Below are positions 9,200-20,531 of a DNA stretch of 64,000 bases, piece by piece. The notes beneath the pieces were generated by a model. The model was not told the origin of the DNA and did no database searches. It saw nothing but the letters and a program-made list of their open reading frames with translations. Source of the DNA: Coccinella septempunctata (Eukaryota; Arthropoda; Insecta; Coleoptera; Coccinellidae). Both the position numbers and the translations under genes were made by a program. Every line of letters starts with the position of its first letter. Within the stretch, counting starts at the first letter, position 1. The DNA is taken from NCBI RefSeq assembly GCF_907165205.1, contig NC_058196.1:7668501-7732500 (forward strand), in the 5' to 3' direction.

Positions 9200-10200
9200 T
9201 AAGCAGAAAAATATATTTTTCCATTCTTGAAACCATCTAACAATTCAAATTTTCAAAAAAATAAAATAACGATTATGTTAATTTCATAACAAATATTTTT
9301 ATGAAGTATGTTCACAACAGAAAATATTTAAAAATTTTTGTTTTTTAAAAATAAGTACCCGCTCAGTAAGATAATTTTCCTGTTTTGTATTCAGTCAACT
9401 TGTTCACTTCCTCGAAATCAACACTTCCTGTAAGTTCATTTTCTATAGAGGAGCGTACCGAAGAATTATTTGGAGTATTCTTGAATTTTTTCGAAACCTT
9501 TCTCTTACCTCTTTCTCTTTCAATACATTTGCAGGAATAATTTCTTTTATTAAAACCATTTCTCCACTCATCGTATGGTTTCAAAATTGTGATATAAGAT
9601 TTTCAACTCTTTCAGTATTTTAACTATAACTATCTTCTTTCTGTTTACTCATCTAAACATGAAATTATTTTTTTGCTATTCATTCCTTTGGACTTTGAAT
9701 AGTTAACACAATTTCAGTTTCTCAAAATTACATGCAACTCTTCAACCTGCAATATCTCGCTAAATATTCGTTGAAAGGAGGCTACGGAAAGCATTATTTA
9801 TCAGGAATAAATGCCGGAGAGGAATGACATAATAACTTGTATATTGCTTTATTTGAGGCTGCTCAAAACACCTCTTTAAATGGAGAATATTCTCGAATCA
9901 AATATATAACGTTGAAACGGATTAATTGGGTTACTCACGAGAGTAACATATATAGCATCATTGATTTTTTATAGAACTTTCTGAGCTCTACAAAAGAGGA
10001 GTTGATAATTTTTTTTTATCTCTCATATCGTCTATCTGAGCTGAATTTGCATTATCGATTCTGTTTTCAATTGAGAACATTTCAAAACTTATCGTATGGT
10101 TTTATAGTCCTGATTCAATATTTTCAACTCTTTCAATATTTGAATGATCGCTTTATTCTTTCTGTTTGCTCTTCTGAATTCAAATCAATATAAGAAATGT
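9200..10200. repeat. AT-rich region with degenerate repeat units
   Basis: Fragments such as CTCATCGTATGGTTTC, GATATTTTCAAC-like blocks, TTTGAATAGTTAACA and AAAATTACATGCA recur here and again at 5,600-6,300 and 13,100-16,600. The short minus-strand frame at 9363-9584 lies across these repeats and is not convincing. Confidence 0.5.
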
Positions 10201-10826
10201 TAATAATAATAATACAAATAACATGAAGCTCTGTTTTATAATAGGCAGTGATTACTCTGAATTTCAGGATTTTCATAATTTTCAATAGAGAATTACTCAA
10301 TTTTTTCGGAACGTTACTGTAACCATTTCTACCGTCTAACGTATTGTGGATTTTAGAATATCAGGGTATAACTATTTGAATGAGCGGACCTGAATTCTAA
10401 ATATCACTTCCTGAAACCCTGTCTCTTTTTTCAATCACTTTCGGCATTTTCGTAATAAAAATTGTTATTAGTTGTGGCAACGGCGTTATGACATTAACGA
10501 CATTTCATGAGTGCCAACTTAACTTCGTTCTAGTTACAAAAACTTGAGAAAATTATTTCATGGCCAACCGACTGCTAAAATAAATTTGAATGAAGTATAA
10601 TTATAAATGCCCTCTCCTTCCATGTCACCGTGCATTTGGAAAGTTTCGCACAACCATAAATATATTTCTGATAAAAATTCTCGGAATAATTTCAATTTAA
10701 GAAAAACATTCCTTATTGCCCCCTTCCTAATCTGAATTCAAATTAACCGAAAAGTTAAGTCCCATCCCAAAATTATTACAGGGCCGTTATACCCAATTGG
10801 CAAATAAACATTAACTGTCATTTGTC
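10201..10826. other. Unique AT-rich sequence upstream of ankyrin copy 2
   Basis: No open frame, RNA gene or clear repeat was seen. Homology to the other ankyrin cassettes starts only at 10,827. Confidence 0.4.
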
Positions 10827-10917
10827 AGGTAGTTTGAGATTTTGAAAGGGGGCAGAAATTTCGGTGGTCATCTTACGGTTCTCAGAAAAAAATTACGTAC
10901 CTAGCTATTCCTACGAG

Positions 10918-10954
10918 TATATAAATGAACGTAAATGGGTGTCTTGGTACAGTT
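10918..10954 (+). promoter_or_regulatory. TATA box and initiator of ankyrin copy 2
   Basis: TATATAAAT at 10918-10926 is followed, 33 bases from its first T, by the A of GTACAGTTG (10951), which resembles the arthropod initiator (TCAGT type). The start codon is about 74 bases further on. The same arrangement is kept in the two satellite-embedded copies and is absent from copy 1. A second TCAGT at 10977-10981 is an alternative start point. Confidence 0.65.
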
Positions 10955-11024
10955 GTGCTTCGTTTTTCAATTCGTGTCAGTACAGTTAAAATTTTTAATC
11001 TACAGTGTGTTTAAAACCTGGAAT

Positions 11025-12832
11025 ATGTCGCGAAGAAAGAATAGAAGAACACACCACAATTCTCGCAAAATGGTAAGTGCATAAAAGTTTTCTGTAAAGA
11101 GATTTGCAATGATTCTTGAAAATCTTGTAAACGCGGAATCTTTGATTCGTACGAACATTTTAAGAGTTGATTCTTGAGGTCAAAAGAAACACTTTTTTTC
11201 TGAACCATTTTTTCCGAATCGGCTCGGTTTAAAAGATACAGGCTGATGAAAAACCATAAAAAAATGTTCTCTCACTAAAGGTTTCATCGAATGAAATGAA
11301 TTTCGGAATATAGTTTTTCATTTATTTGATGAAACTTTTTTAAACACAAAATATCACCTACATCTCCAGTTTTTCCATTATGACCATTACGTACCATGAA
11401 CTGATTTGACTGATTGCAATTCTGTTTAAAAGAACCATATATGTGTAGTGTCATAGATTCTGCTTGTTATTCTGAAGGGAATCTTGTTTCTCTATGGCTC
11501 ATTATGAAAACTTAAAATGGCTATATCTTTTTATCAGGGCTGAATCGAAAAAAATGGTATAAAAAAAGTGTTTCTTTTCACCTCAATAATCTATTGTTTT
11601 AATATTTGTAAGAGTCAAAGATTCACCCTGTATAGACCGACTGAATTTTTGTTGTTCACAAAACCTGATATATAAGTATTAACTTCATAACAATCGCCTA
11701 ATTTCTCTTAAATTCTTTACAGACCATCAATATTCCAAAAGAAAATATTGAGGATCCTCAGAAAACCGATCTTCATGTGGCTGTCAAAAAGGGAAATTTG
11801 AAGGAAGTCCTGTTTTTATTACGAAAAGGAGCTAATGTCAATGCCACTGACTCGAAAAAGGTTACCCCCCTCCACCTGGCTATACAATTTAGGCATCTCC
11901 ATCTGGTTGAAACCCTGGTGACTAATGGTGCCAATGTTGAAGCAGAAACATGCGACGGTTCCACGCCTATCCACATGGTGAATGATAGCAGTGAAAAGAG
12001 AAAAGAATGCATTGAAGAACTTCTCAAATATAACGTCGACTTAGATGCCATTGATATAAGGGGGAACACCCTGCTGCTGCTGATTGCTAAAAAATGGCCT
12101 AGTCCTGAATTGATCAGGCTACTTTTAGATAACGCCAGCGATGCCAGCAACACCGATTTCAAACTGAACAATTGTCTGCATTGCCTAGCGATGCTGACGA
12201 ATGTGAATCCGGAGATTTACAAAGAAGCAACATATATCCTCACAGACCGTGGCATAGACGTAAACGCGATAAACATGGCCAGCGAGACGCCTTTGCACAA
12301 AGCAGTCTCCTACGGTAACCTTCCAATGGCTGCTTGTCTTCTGCGACACGGAGCAAGATTGGACATGCTGAACAAGCAGAATTTGAATCCGTTCGAGCTG
12401 GCCATCAAGAGACGAAATTCGAAAATGAAATTATTGATCATGAAATACGCCTTCATCCATACACTGAATGGAATTCCTATTCCTGAGAAGATCCATCAGG
12501 ATATCTACTCTGACGATGAGCTGAGATGTCTGTGGCATCTTCTCGATAAGGATTTAATTCATTTCGAGAACTCCGTCAGGTTTGATGGGAGATTCCCATT
12601 TACACCTTTCCAAATACTGAGTGGCCGAATTTATATGTATCCGACGCTTATCTCGTCTCTTGATCCTTATACAGCGATGGTTGGCGAACCACGATCAGCC
12701 TTCTTCGACGAGGTTTTGGAAACCTGGGAGCTTACAGTCAGGAGAATTAAAGATATATATTCAGAAAGGAAGGATTTCACCACAATCGGTTTACCAATTA
12801 TTCGACCAATTTCCCATATGAGAGGATTGTAA
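11025..12832 (+). CDS. Ankyrin-repeat protein, copy 2 (complete, 385 aa)
   Basis: Exon 1 (11025-11072, 16 codons) encodes a basic leader, MSRRKNRRTHHNSRKM, a possible nuclear-localisation or RNA-binding patch. Exon 2 (11723-12832) follows a 650-bp phase-0 intron with GTAAGTG and TTTACAG ends. Seven ankyrin repeats run from about residue 31 to 262; TPLH-type turns lie near residues 64, 97 (TPIH), 166 (NCLH) and 205, and repeats 4 and 7 are degenerate (NTLL, NPFE). The last 120 residues (IHTLNGIPIPEK to the end) match no domain I know; there is no SOCS box or membrane segment. Ankyrin arrays bind protein partners, but the partner here is unknown. The start is fixed by the conserved ATG between the TATA promoter and the splice donor. 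This is the only complete copy outside the satellite. Confidence 0.88.
11128..11633. repeat. Nested inverted repeat (foldback) in the ankyrin intron
   Basis: The left arm (about 11,128-11,255) and the reverse complement of the right arm (about 11,515-11,633) align over some 110-120 bp with gaps. Shared blocks include GAATCTTTGA, TTGAGGT.AAAAGAAACAC and AAAAGATA. Inside, a second pair of about 24 bp (AAAGGTTTCATC and GATGAAACTTTT) forms an inner hairpin. All four gene copies contain this structure (copy 1 at about 3,282-3,787). It looks like an old foldback or MITE-type element that became part of the intron before the family expanded. Confidence 0.65.
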
Positions 12833-12890
12833 ATAATAATTGTGTTTATATTAATGTATATATCGATTTAAAGAATGCTTTTTTTCTGTT

Positions 12891-12896
12891 AATAAA
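12891..12896 (+). terminator. Poly(A) signal AATAAA, ankyrin copy 2
   Basis: AATAAA about 58 bases after the stop codon, in sequence conserved among the four copies. Confidence 0.65.
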
Positions 12897-13074
12897 TTCA
12901 TCGTTAAAATACACTGCGTAAAAAATTAATGCACATTCTGAAAATCCCAATTTTAATGAAAGTTAACTCTACATTGACTTTAATCATAACTTATTTTTTA
13001 TGTTCTCTCGGGAAGGTTTTGAACGAAACAAGACATTAAATGGAAGAAAAATTCAGGATTTCACCGAATCTTTG

Positions 13075-16000
13075 AGATAGAATCTATAGAGATATAGAGA
13101 TAGAATGTTCTCGAAACTCCAGGTAGAAACCTGACCGATAGTTAATGCGTTTTCTCAAAATTAAGCATCCCTACTCTTTTAGTGGATAACGTTCTATTCA
13201 GTATAACTCTGTTCTCTCTTTTGAGAAGTTGAAAATTTCGGCGAATTCCTTAGTGTCTTCTAGATCATTGGCAAAGTTTTGTGAATTTTTTCATTCAGCA
13301 TACCGTACCGATAAAATTCGAAAATGAAGTTAACTAATGATTGGTACGAGAAGTTGATGTAAGTAGTGTATATTCAGCATAACCTCGAATTAGTTAGTGT
13401 AGAAGAAGTTGTTAACATCTAAATATTTTTCATTTAATCAAGTCTCCAGTGAATTTCAGGTTTCTTATATTTCTCACTAATCGATTTTTGAATTTTTTTG
13501 AATAGCCACTCTAACCCCGTACTAATTCAATACATTTGCAGAATTGATATTCTTTTCGTTGAAAATGTTTCTCCACTTATCGTATTGTTTCAATATTTTG
13601 ATTCGATATTTTCAACCCTTCAATAATCAAATAAACTGTTTCTTCTTTTTGTTTGCGTTTTGAAATATAAAACAGGCTTATTTCTTTCATTTTTGTGGAC
13701 TTTGACTAGCAGAAAATCATTTCGGTTCTTCAAAATCACATGCATATTCAAAATAACAAATAATCATGATACCTTTTCGCGAGAATAGAATTTTAGCAAA
13801 GTATTATTCTTTTGAAGAATAGGATAGAATATTCTCGAAATCCTAGGTTAAATTTGCATAATTCATTTCCTATTCAATCGAGAACCTTCCAAGACCTATC
13901 GTTTGGTTTCTCAATTGTGATTCAATATTCCAATTATCTTTTTTCTTTTTGCTCTTAGAAATAAAAGTTTTTTTTTTCATTCATTCTTGTGATATTTGAA
14001 TAGTTAACATAATTGCAGTTTTTAGAAATTACATGAAGAATCGAAATAACAAATAATCATGATACAGTTTCACGAATTCAGACTTTTAGCAAAGTATTAT
14101 TCTTTTGAAAAATATGATAGAATGTTCTCGGAATTCCAGGTAGAAACCTGACCGTGAGTTAATGCGTTTTTTCAAAATTAAGCATCCCTACTCTTTTAGT
14201 AGATAACGTTCTATTCAGTATAACTCTGTACTCTCTTTTGAGAAGTCGAAAATTTCGACGAATTCCTTAGTGTCCTCCAGATCATTGGCAAAGTTTCGTG
14301 AATTTTTTCATTCAGAATACCGTATCGATAAAATTCTGAAATGAAGTTAACTAATGATTGGTACGAGAAGTTGATGTAAGTAGTGTATATTCAGCATAAC
14401 CTCGAATTAGTTAGTGTAGAAAAAGTTGTTAACATCAAAATATTTTTCATTTAATCAAGTCACCAGTGAATTTCAGAATTCTTATATCCCTCACTAATCA
14501 ATTCTTCAAAATCACAAGCATATTCAAAATAACAAATAATCATGATACCGTTTCGCGAATTTCAGGTTTCTTATATTTCCCACTAGTCAATTTTTAAATT
14601 TTTTTGCATAGCCACTCTAACTCCGTACTAATTCAATACATTTGCAGAATTGATATTCTTTTCGTTGAAAATATTTCTCCACTTATCTTATTGTTTCAAA
14701 ATTTTGATTCGATATTTTCAACCCTTCAATAATCAAATAAACTGTTTCTCCTTTCTGTTTGCATTTTGAAATATAAAACAGGCTTATTTCTTTCATTTTT
14801 GTGGACTTTGACTAGCAGAAAATTATTTCGGTTCTTCGAAATTACATGCATATTCAAAAGAACAAATAATCATGATACCGTTTCGCGAGAATTACATTAC
14901 ATTACTTAAATTACAGACTTTTAGCAGAGTATTAATCTCTCGAAAAATAAGATAGAATGTTCTCGGAATTCTAGGTTGAATTTGCATAAACGATTTCCTT
15001 TTCAATTGAGAACATATCAAAACTTATCCTATGGTTTCCTAATTGTGATTAGATATTTTCAACTTATTCAATATTTCAATGATCACTTTCTTTTCTCTTT
15101 TGGCTCTTCCAAATATAATTTTTTTTCATTCATTCGTGTGAACTTTGAATGGTTTACATTTTTTCAGTTTTTCAAAATTACATGCAGAATCAAAATAGCG
15201 AAGAATCATTATACTGTTTCAAGAATATGGATTTTTCGCGAAATATTATTGTTTTGAAAATACGATGGAATATCTTTCAAATTCCCAGTTGAATTTGCAG
15301 TTTCGTATCTTTTTAACTAAGGAACATCTAAAAATCTCAAGGTATGGTTGCATGATTGTGATTCTATATTTTCAACAATTCTGATATTTCAATCATCACA
15401 TTCTTCATCTTGTTAGCTTTTCAAACTATGAAGCTATACTTATTATTTCATTTTTGTGGACAAAATTTTTGAATTCTCTCGAATCGTCACTCTAACCCCG
15501 TACTTATTCCATACATTTGCAGAATCAATTCTTCTTATTAACAATATTTCTCCACTCATCGTATGGTTTCAAAATAGTAATTCAATATTTTCAACCCTTA
15601 CATAATCAAATAAACTCTTTCTTCTTTTCTTTTGCTTCTTGAAATATGAAACAGGCAAATTTCTTTTTTTTTTGTGGACTTTAGCTAGTAGAATATTATT
15701 GCGGTTCTGCAAAATTACATGCAGATTCAAAGTAACGAATGATCATGATACCGTTTCGCGAGAATAGAATTTTAGTAAAGTATTATTCTTTAAAAAAATA
15801 GGATAGAATGTTCTCGAAATTCTAGGTTAAATTTGCATAATTGATCCTTTTTTCAATTGAGAACCTTTCAGAACCTATAGTATGGTTTCTCAATTGTGAT
15901 TCAATATTTTCAACTCATTCAATATTTCAATTATCACTTCCTCCTTCTGCTCTTCCAAATATGAATTTTTTTTTCATTTAATCTTGTGATCTTTGAATAG

Positions 16001-16600
16001 TTAACATAATTTTAGTTTCTCAAAATTACATGCAGAATCAAAATAACAAATAATCATGATACAGTTTCACGAATTTAGACTTTTAGCAAAGTATTATTCT
16101 TTTGAAGAATATGATAGAATGTTCTCGAAATTCCAGGTAGAAACCTGATCGATAGTTAATGCGTTTTCTCAAAATTCTGCATCTCTACTTTTTTACTGAA
16201 TAAAGTTCAGAAATTTTATTCAGTATAATTCTTCCGAATAAAAATTTTTTTTTCATTCATTCTTGTGAACTTTGAATAGTTAACATAATTTCTGGTTTTC
16301 GAAATTACATGCAGAATTAAAATAACCGAAAATCATTTTACTGTTTCACAAATATATATTTTTCGCGAAATATCATTTTTTTGAATGAAAGATGGAATGT
16401 CCTCTAAATTCCCAGTTGAATTTGCAGTTTTGTATCTCTTAAACTCAGTAACATCTAAAAAACTCAAGGTATGGTTGCATAATTGTGATTCAATATTTTC
16501 AACAATTCTGATATTCCAATCATCACATTCTTCATCTTGTTTGCTTTTCTAACTATAGAGCTGTTTTCAATAGGACACATTTCAAAACTTATCATAATGT
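13075..16600 (+). repeat. Degenerate AT-rich tandem repeats (about 320-bp units within about 1,019-bp units)
   Basis: A block starting AGAAACCTGACCG..AGTTAATGCG recurs at about 13,120, 14,146 and 16,139, and another (TCTCTTTTGAGAAGT.GAAAATTTCG) at about 13,212 and 14,231, a 1,019-bp step. Within these, GTGATTCAATATTTTCAAC-like cores recur at about 13,600, 13,915, 14,705, 15,045, 15,355, 15,575, 15,895 and 16,485, mostly 210-340 bp apart. The same units occur at 5,270-6,380. No coding potential is evident; the plus-strand frame at 14,976-15,257 lies within these repeats. Confidence 0.6.
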
Positions 16601-16610
16601 CTCATAGCTC

Positions 16611-16955
16611 TTATTCAATCTGAATGACTGACTCTCCTCTGAACACGAGTTTTTGAACTGCTGCTTGATATCGAACTAATTGATTACGGTAGTGATATAA
16701 TGAAGTAGATCGTGGATTACCACTTCGAGGTCGAAAAATAGACGATATCCGATCAAGTTTGCGACACCGATGATGAAATCCGATTCTCGCTGAATTCATT
16801 ATTTTTGTGCCTATCTCCTTTTTACGGACATCAATTTTATGTTGCTCTTTGTATTGTTTGGCAGTCATGTACCTGTTGAGCCTAATATTAACCTCTTCGT
16901 TATTTACAGGGAACGCCGGCGGGAGAAGGAAAAACAGTTGAGATCCAGGATGCAA
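16611..16955 (-). other. Open reading frame of 114 codons, uncertain
   Basis: This frame lies in a patch that is clearly less AT-rich than its surroundings. The product is basic (for example RHRCRKL-like and RPRSGNPRS stretches) and matches nothing I know. The right part overlaps a better-supported plus-strand exon at 16,910, so at most one of the two is likely real. No convincing splice acceptor or promoter was seen for it. Confidence 0.2.
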
Positions 16956-17012
16956 GAAAATCCGGAAGGTACACCACTAGTGCTTCCCCCCCTCTTCGGA
17001 AATCCAGTTAAG
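16910..17012 (+). CDS. Possible internal exon of an unidentified gene
   Basis: A pyrimidine-rich acceptor with a branch-like CTAATATTAAC upstream (CTTCGTTATTTACAG) precedes 103 bases open in one frame, which end at AAG followed by GTGAGC. The exon starts with one base of a split codon and ends in phase 0. It encodes a charged segment (ERRREKEKQLRSRMQENPEG) followed by a hydrophobic proline-containing segment (LVLPPLFGNPVK). I do not recognise the protein. A downstream acceptor (TATTCCAG, near 17,132) would add only eight codons to a stop. Other exons may be upstream among repeats or lost in the assembly gap. Confidence 0.4.
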
Positions 17013-17213
17013 GTGAGCTTTGAACCCTTTATTACATATTTTCACAAATAACCTCTGATGTGCTTTCGAGAAGTTTATTGTGTTTTTCGATGAGTCCTAT
17101 CAGTTTCAAGTACCCTTGGTGATATATTCCAGGGTGTTAGTATTATCACCTTCTAAGAAGAACTGTTCACATCAGGATAAAAACAGAAAGAGCTGTTGAT
17201 GTATTTACCGTCC

Positions 17214-17413
17214 NNNNNNNNNNNNNNNNNNNNNNNNNNNNNNNNNNNNNNNNNNNNNNNNNNNNNNNNNNNNNNNNNNNNNNNNNNNNNNNNNNNNNNN
17301 NNNNNNNNNNNNNNNNNNNNNNNNNNNNNNNNNNNNNNNNNNNNNNNNNNNNNNNNNNNNNNNNNNNNNNNNNNNNNNNNNNNNNNNNNNNNNNNNNNNN
17401 NNNNNNNNNNNNN
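17214..17413. other. Assembly gap, 200 N
   Basis: A run of exactly 200 N, probably a placeholder of arbitrary size. Unique sequence lies left of it (17,013-17,213, nothing recognised) and satellite begins about 20 bases to its right, so the true left edge of the satellite is unknown. Confidence 0.98.
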
Positions 17414-17434
17414 AGTAAAGCATCTCGAAAGCTG

Positions 17435-20255
17435 ACTAAAATCTCAATTCCTATCTGCACTATCGAATTGAAATTCAACATGTGCCTCTCAATTCGAAAA
17501 CTATGTGCAGTTTCAAGATTTGGTTCGAATTGATCCAACAGTGTTCGAGGAATTGATATCACACTTTGTCGAATTGACCACTGAAATCTCAATTCCTATC
17601 TGAACTATCGAACTGAAATTCAACATGTACATCTCAATCCGAAAACTATGTGCATTTTCAAGATTTGGTTCGAATTGATCCAATAGTTCTTTAGGAATTG
17701 AAATGATATTTTGTCGACTCGACTTCTGAAATCTCCATTCCATTTAGAACTATCGATCTGAAATTCAACATGTGCATCTCATTTCGAAAACTATGTGCAG
17801 TTTCACGATTTGGGTCGAATTGGTTCAAGAGTTTTTGAGGAATTGATATTTGCCGAATAGACTACTGAAATCTCAATTCCTTTCTGCACTATCGAACTGA
17901 AATTCGAAATGTGCATCTCAATTCAAAAACTATGTGCAGTTTCAAGAGGAATTGATATCACACTCATTTCCTATCTGAACTATCGAACTGAAATTCAACA
18001 TGTGCATCTCAATCCGAAAACTATGAGCAGTTTCAAGATTTGGTTCGAATTGATCCAATAGTTCTTTAGGAATTGAAATGATATTTTGTCGACTCGACTT
18101 CTGAAATCTCCATTCCATTTAGAACTATCGATCTGAAATTCAACATGTGCATCTCATTTCGAAAACTATGTGCAGTTTCACGATTTGGGTCGAATTGGTT
18201 CAAGAGTTTTTGAGGAATTGATATTTGCCGAATAGACTACTGAAATCTCAATTCCTTTCTGCACTATCGAACTGAAATTCGAAATGTGCATCTCAATTCA
18301 AAAACTATGTGCAGTTTCAAGATTTGGTTCGAATTGATCCAACAGTTTTCGAGGAATTGATATCACAGTTTGCCGAATTGACCACTGAAATCTCAATTCC
18401 TATCTGAACTATCGAACTGAAATTCAACATGTGCATCTCAATTCCTATCTGAACTATCGAACTGAAATTCAAGATGTGCATCTCAATTCGAAAACTATGT
18501 ACAGTTTCAAGATTTTGTTCGAATTGATCCAATAGTTTTCGAGGAATTGATATCACACTTTGCCGAATAGACCACTAAAATCTCAATTCCTATCTGCACT
18601 ATCGAACTGAAATTCAACATGTGCCTCTCAATTCGAAAACTATGTGCAGTTTCAAGATTTGGTTCGAATTTATTCAACAGTTTTTAGGAATTGATATCAT
18701 ACCGTGCCGAATAGACCACTGAAATCTCAATTGCTATCAGAACTATCGAACTCAAATTCAACATATGCATCTCATTTCGAAAACTATGTTCAGTTTCAAG
18801 ATTTGGTTCGAATCGATCCAATAGTTCCTTAGGAATTGAAATGAGGAATTGATATCACACTTTGCCGAATAGACCACTAAAATCTCAATTCCTATCTGCA
18901 CTATCGAACTGAAATTCAACATGTGCCTCTCAATTCGAAAACTATGTGCAGTTTCAAGATTTGGTTCGAATTGATTCAACAGTTTTTAGGAATTGATATC
19001 ATACCGTGCCGAATAGACCACTGAAATCTCAATTGCTATCAGAACTATCGAACTCAAATTCAACATATGCATCTCATTTCGAAAACTATGTGCAGTTCCA
19101 CGATTTGGTTCGAATCGATCCAATAGTTTTCGAGGAATTGATATCACACTTTGCCGAATTGACCACTGAAATCTCAATTCCTATCTGAACTATCGAACTG
19201 AAATTCAACATGTACATCTCAATCCGAAAACTATGTGCAGTTTCAAGATTTGGTTCGAATTGATCCAACAGTTTTCGAGGTATTGATATCACACTTTGCC
19301 GAATTGACCACTGAAATCTCAATTTCTATCTGAACTATCGATCTGAAATTCAACATGTGCATCTCATTTCGAAAACTATGTGCAGTTTCACGATTTGGTT
19401 CGAATCGATCCAATAGTTCCTTAGGGATTGAAATGATATTTTGCCGAATCGACTACTGAAATCTTCATTCCTATCAGAACTATCGATCTGAAATTCAACA
19501 TGTGCATCTCAATTCGAAAACTATGTGCAGTTTCATGATTTGGGTCGAATTGGTTCAACAGTTTTTGAGGAATTGATATCACACTTTGCCGAATAGACCA
19601 CTGAAATCTCAATTCCTATCTGCACTATCGAACTGAAATTCAACATGTGCATCTCAATTCGAAAACTATGTGCAGTTTCAAGATTTGGTTCGAATCGATC
19701 CAACAGTTTTCGAGGAATTGATATCACACTTTGCCGAATAGACCACTGAAATCTCAATTCCTATCTGCACTATCGAACTGAAATTCAACATGTGCATCTC
19801 AATTCGAAAACTACGTGCAGTTTCAAGATTTGGTTCGAATTGATCCAACAGTTTTCGAGGAATTGATATCACACTTTGCCGAATTGACAACTGAAATCTC
19901 AATTTCTATCTGAACTATCAAACTGAATTTCAACATGTGGATCTCAATTCGAAAACTATGTGCAGTTTCAAGATTTGGTTCGAATTGGTTCAACAGTTTT
20001 TGAGGAATTGATATCACACTTTGCCGAATAGACCACTGAAATCTCAATTCCTATCTGCACTATCGAACTGAAATTCAACATGTGCATCTCAATTCGAAAA
20101 CTATGTGCAGTTTCAAGATTTGGTTCGAATTGATCCAACAGTTTTCGAGGAATGGATATCACACTTTGCTGAATAGACCACTGAAATCTCAATTCCTATC
20201 TGCACTATCGAACTGAAATTCAACATGTGCATCTCAATTCGAAAACTACGTGCAG
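17435..20255 (-). repeat. 145-bp satellite, block A (reverse orientation)
   Basis: About 19 monomers. Orientation here is called + when the monomer reads TCCTCGAAAACTGTTGG and - when it reads CCAACAGTTTTCGAGGA. The left third is scrambled: a segment with CATTCCATTTAGAAC is repeated 375 bp apart (17,741 and 18,116) and several monomers carry internal deletions. The part from about 18,843 on matches block C at an offset of 12,719 bp. Two monomer subfamilies occur: the common one (CAAAGTGTGATATCAATTCC on +) and a second (CAAAATATCATTTCAATTCC with CTAAGGAACTATTGG). Confidence 0.93.
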
Positions 20256-20467
20256 ATTGCGTTAATTACAGTTTTTGCGAGTGTTACCAAAGATTCGGTG
20301 AAATCCTGAATTTTTCTTCCATTTAATGTGTGTTGTTCCGTTCAAAACCTTCCCGAGAGAACTTAAAAAATAAGTTATAAATAAAGTCAATGTACAGTTA
20401 ACTTTCATTAGAATTGGGATTTTCAGGATGTGCATTAATTTTTTACGCAGTGTATTTTAACGATGAA

Positions 20468-20473
20468 TTTATT
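20468..20473 (-). terminator. Poly(A) signal AATAAA, ankyrin copy 3
   Basis: TTTATT on the plus strand, about 60 bases past the stop on the minus strand; conserved with the other copies. Confidence 0.6.
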
Positions 20474-20531
20474 AACAGAAAAAAAGCATTCTTTGAATCG
20501 ATATATACATTAATATAAACACAATTATTAT

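Larger units (their letters stand above)
11037..14230 (+). repeat. Segmental duplication, right copy (3,194 bp)
   Basis: Partner of 3,191-6,384. This copy is probably the parental one: it keeps the gene's promoter and first codons on the left, and on the right continues smoothly into further units of the same AT-rich repeat, whereas the other copy is bounded by unrelated sequence on both sides. Confidence 0.85.
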
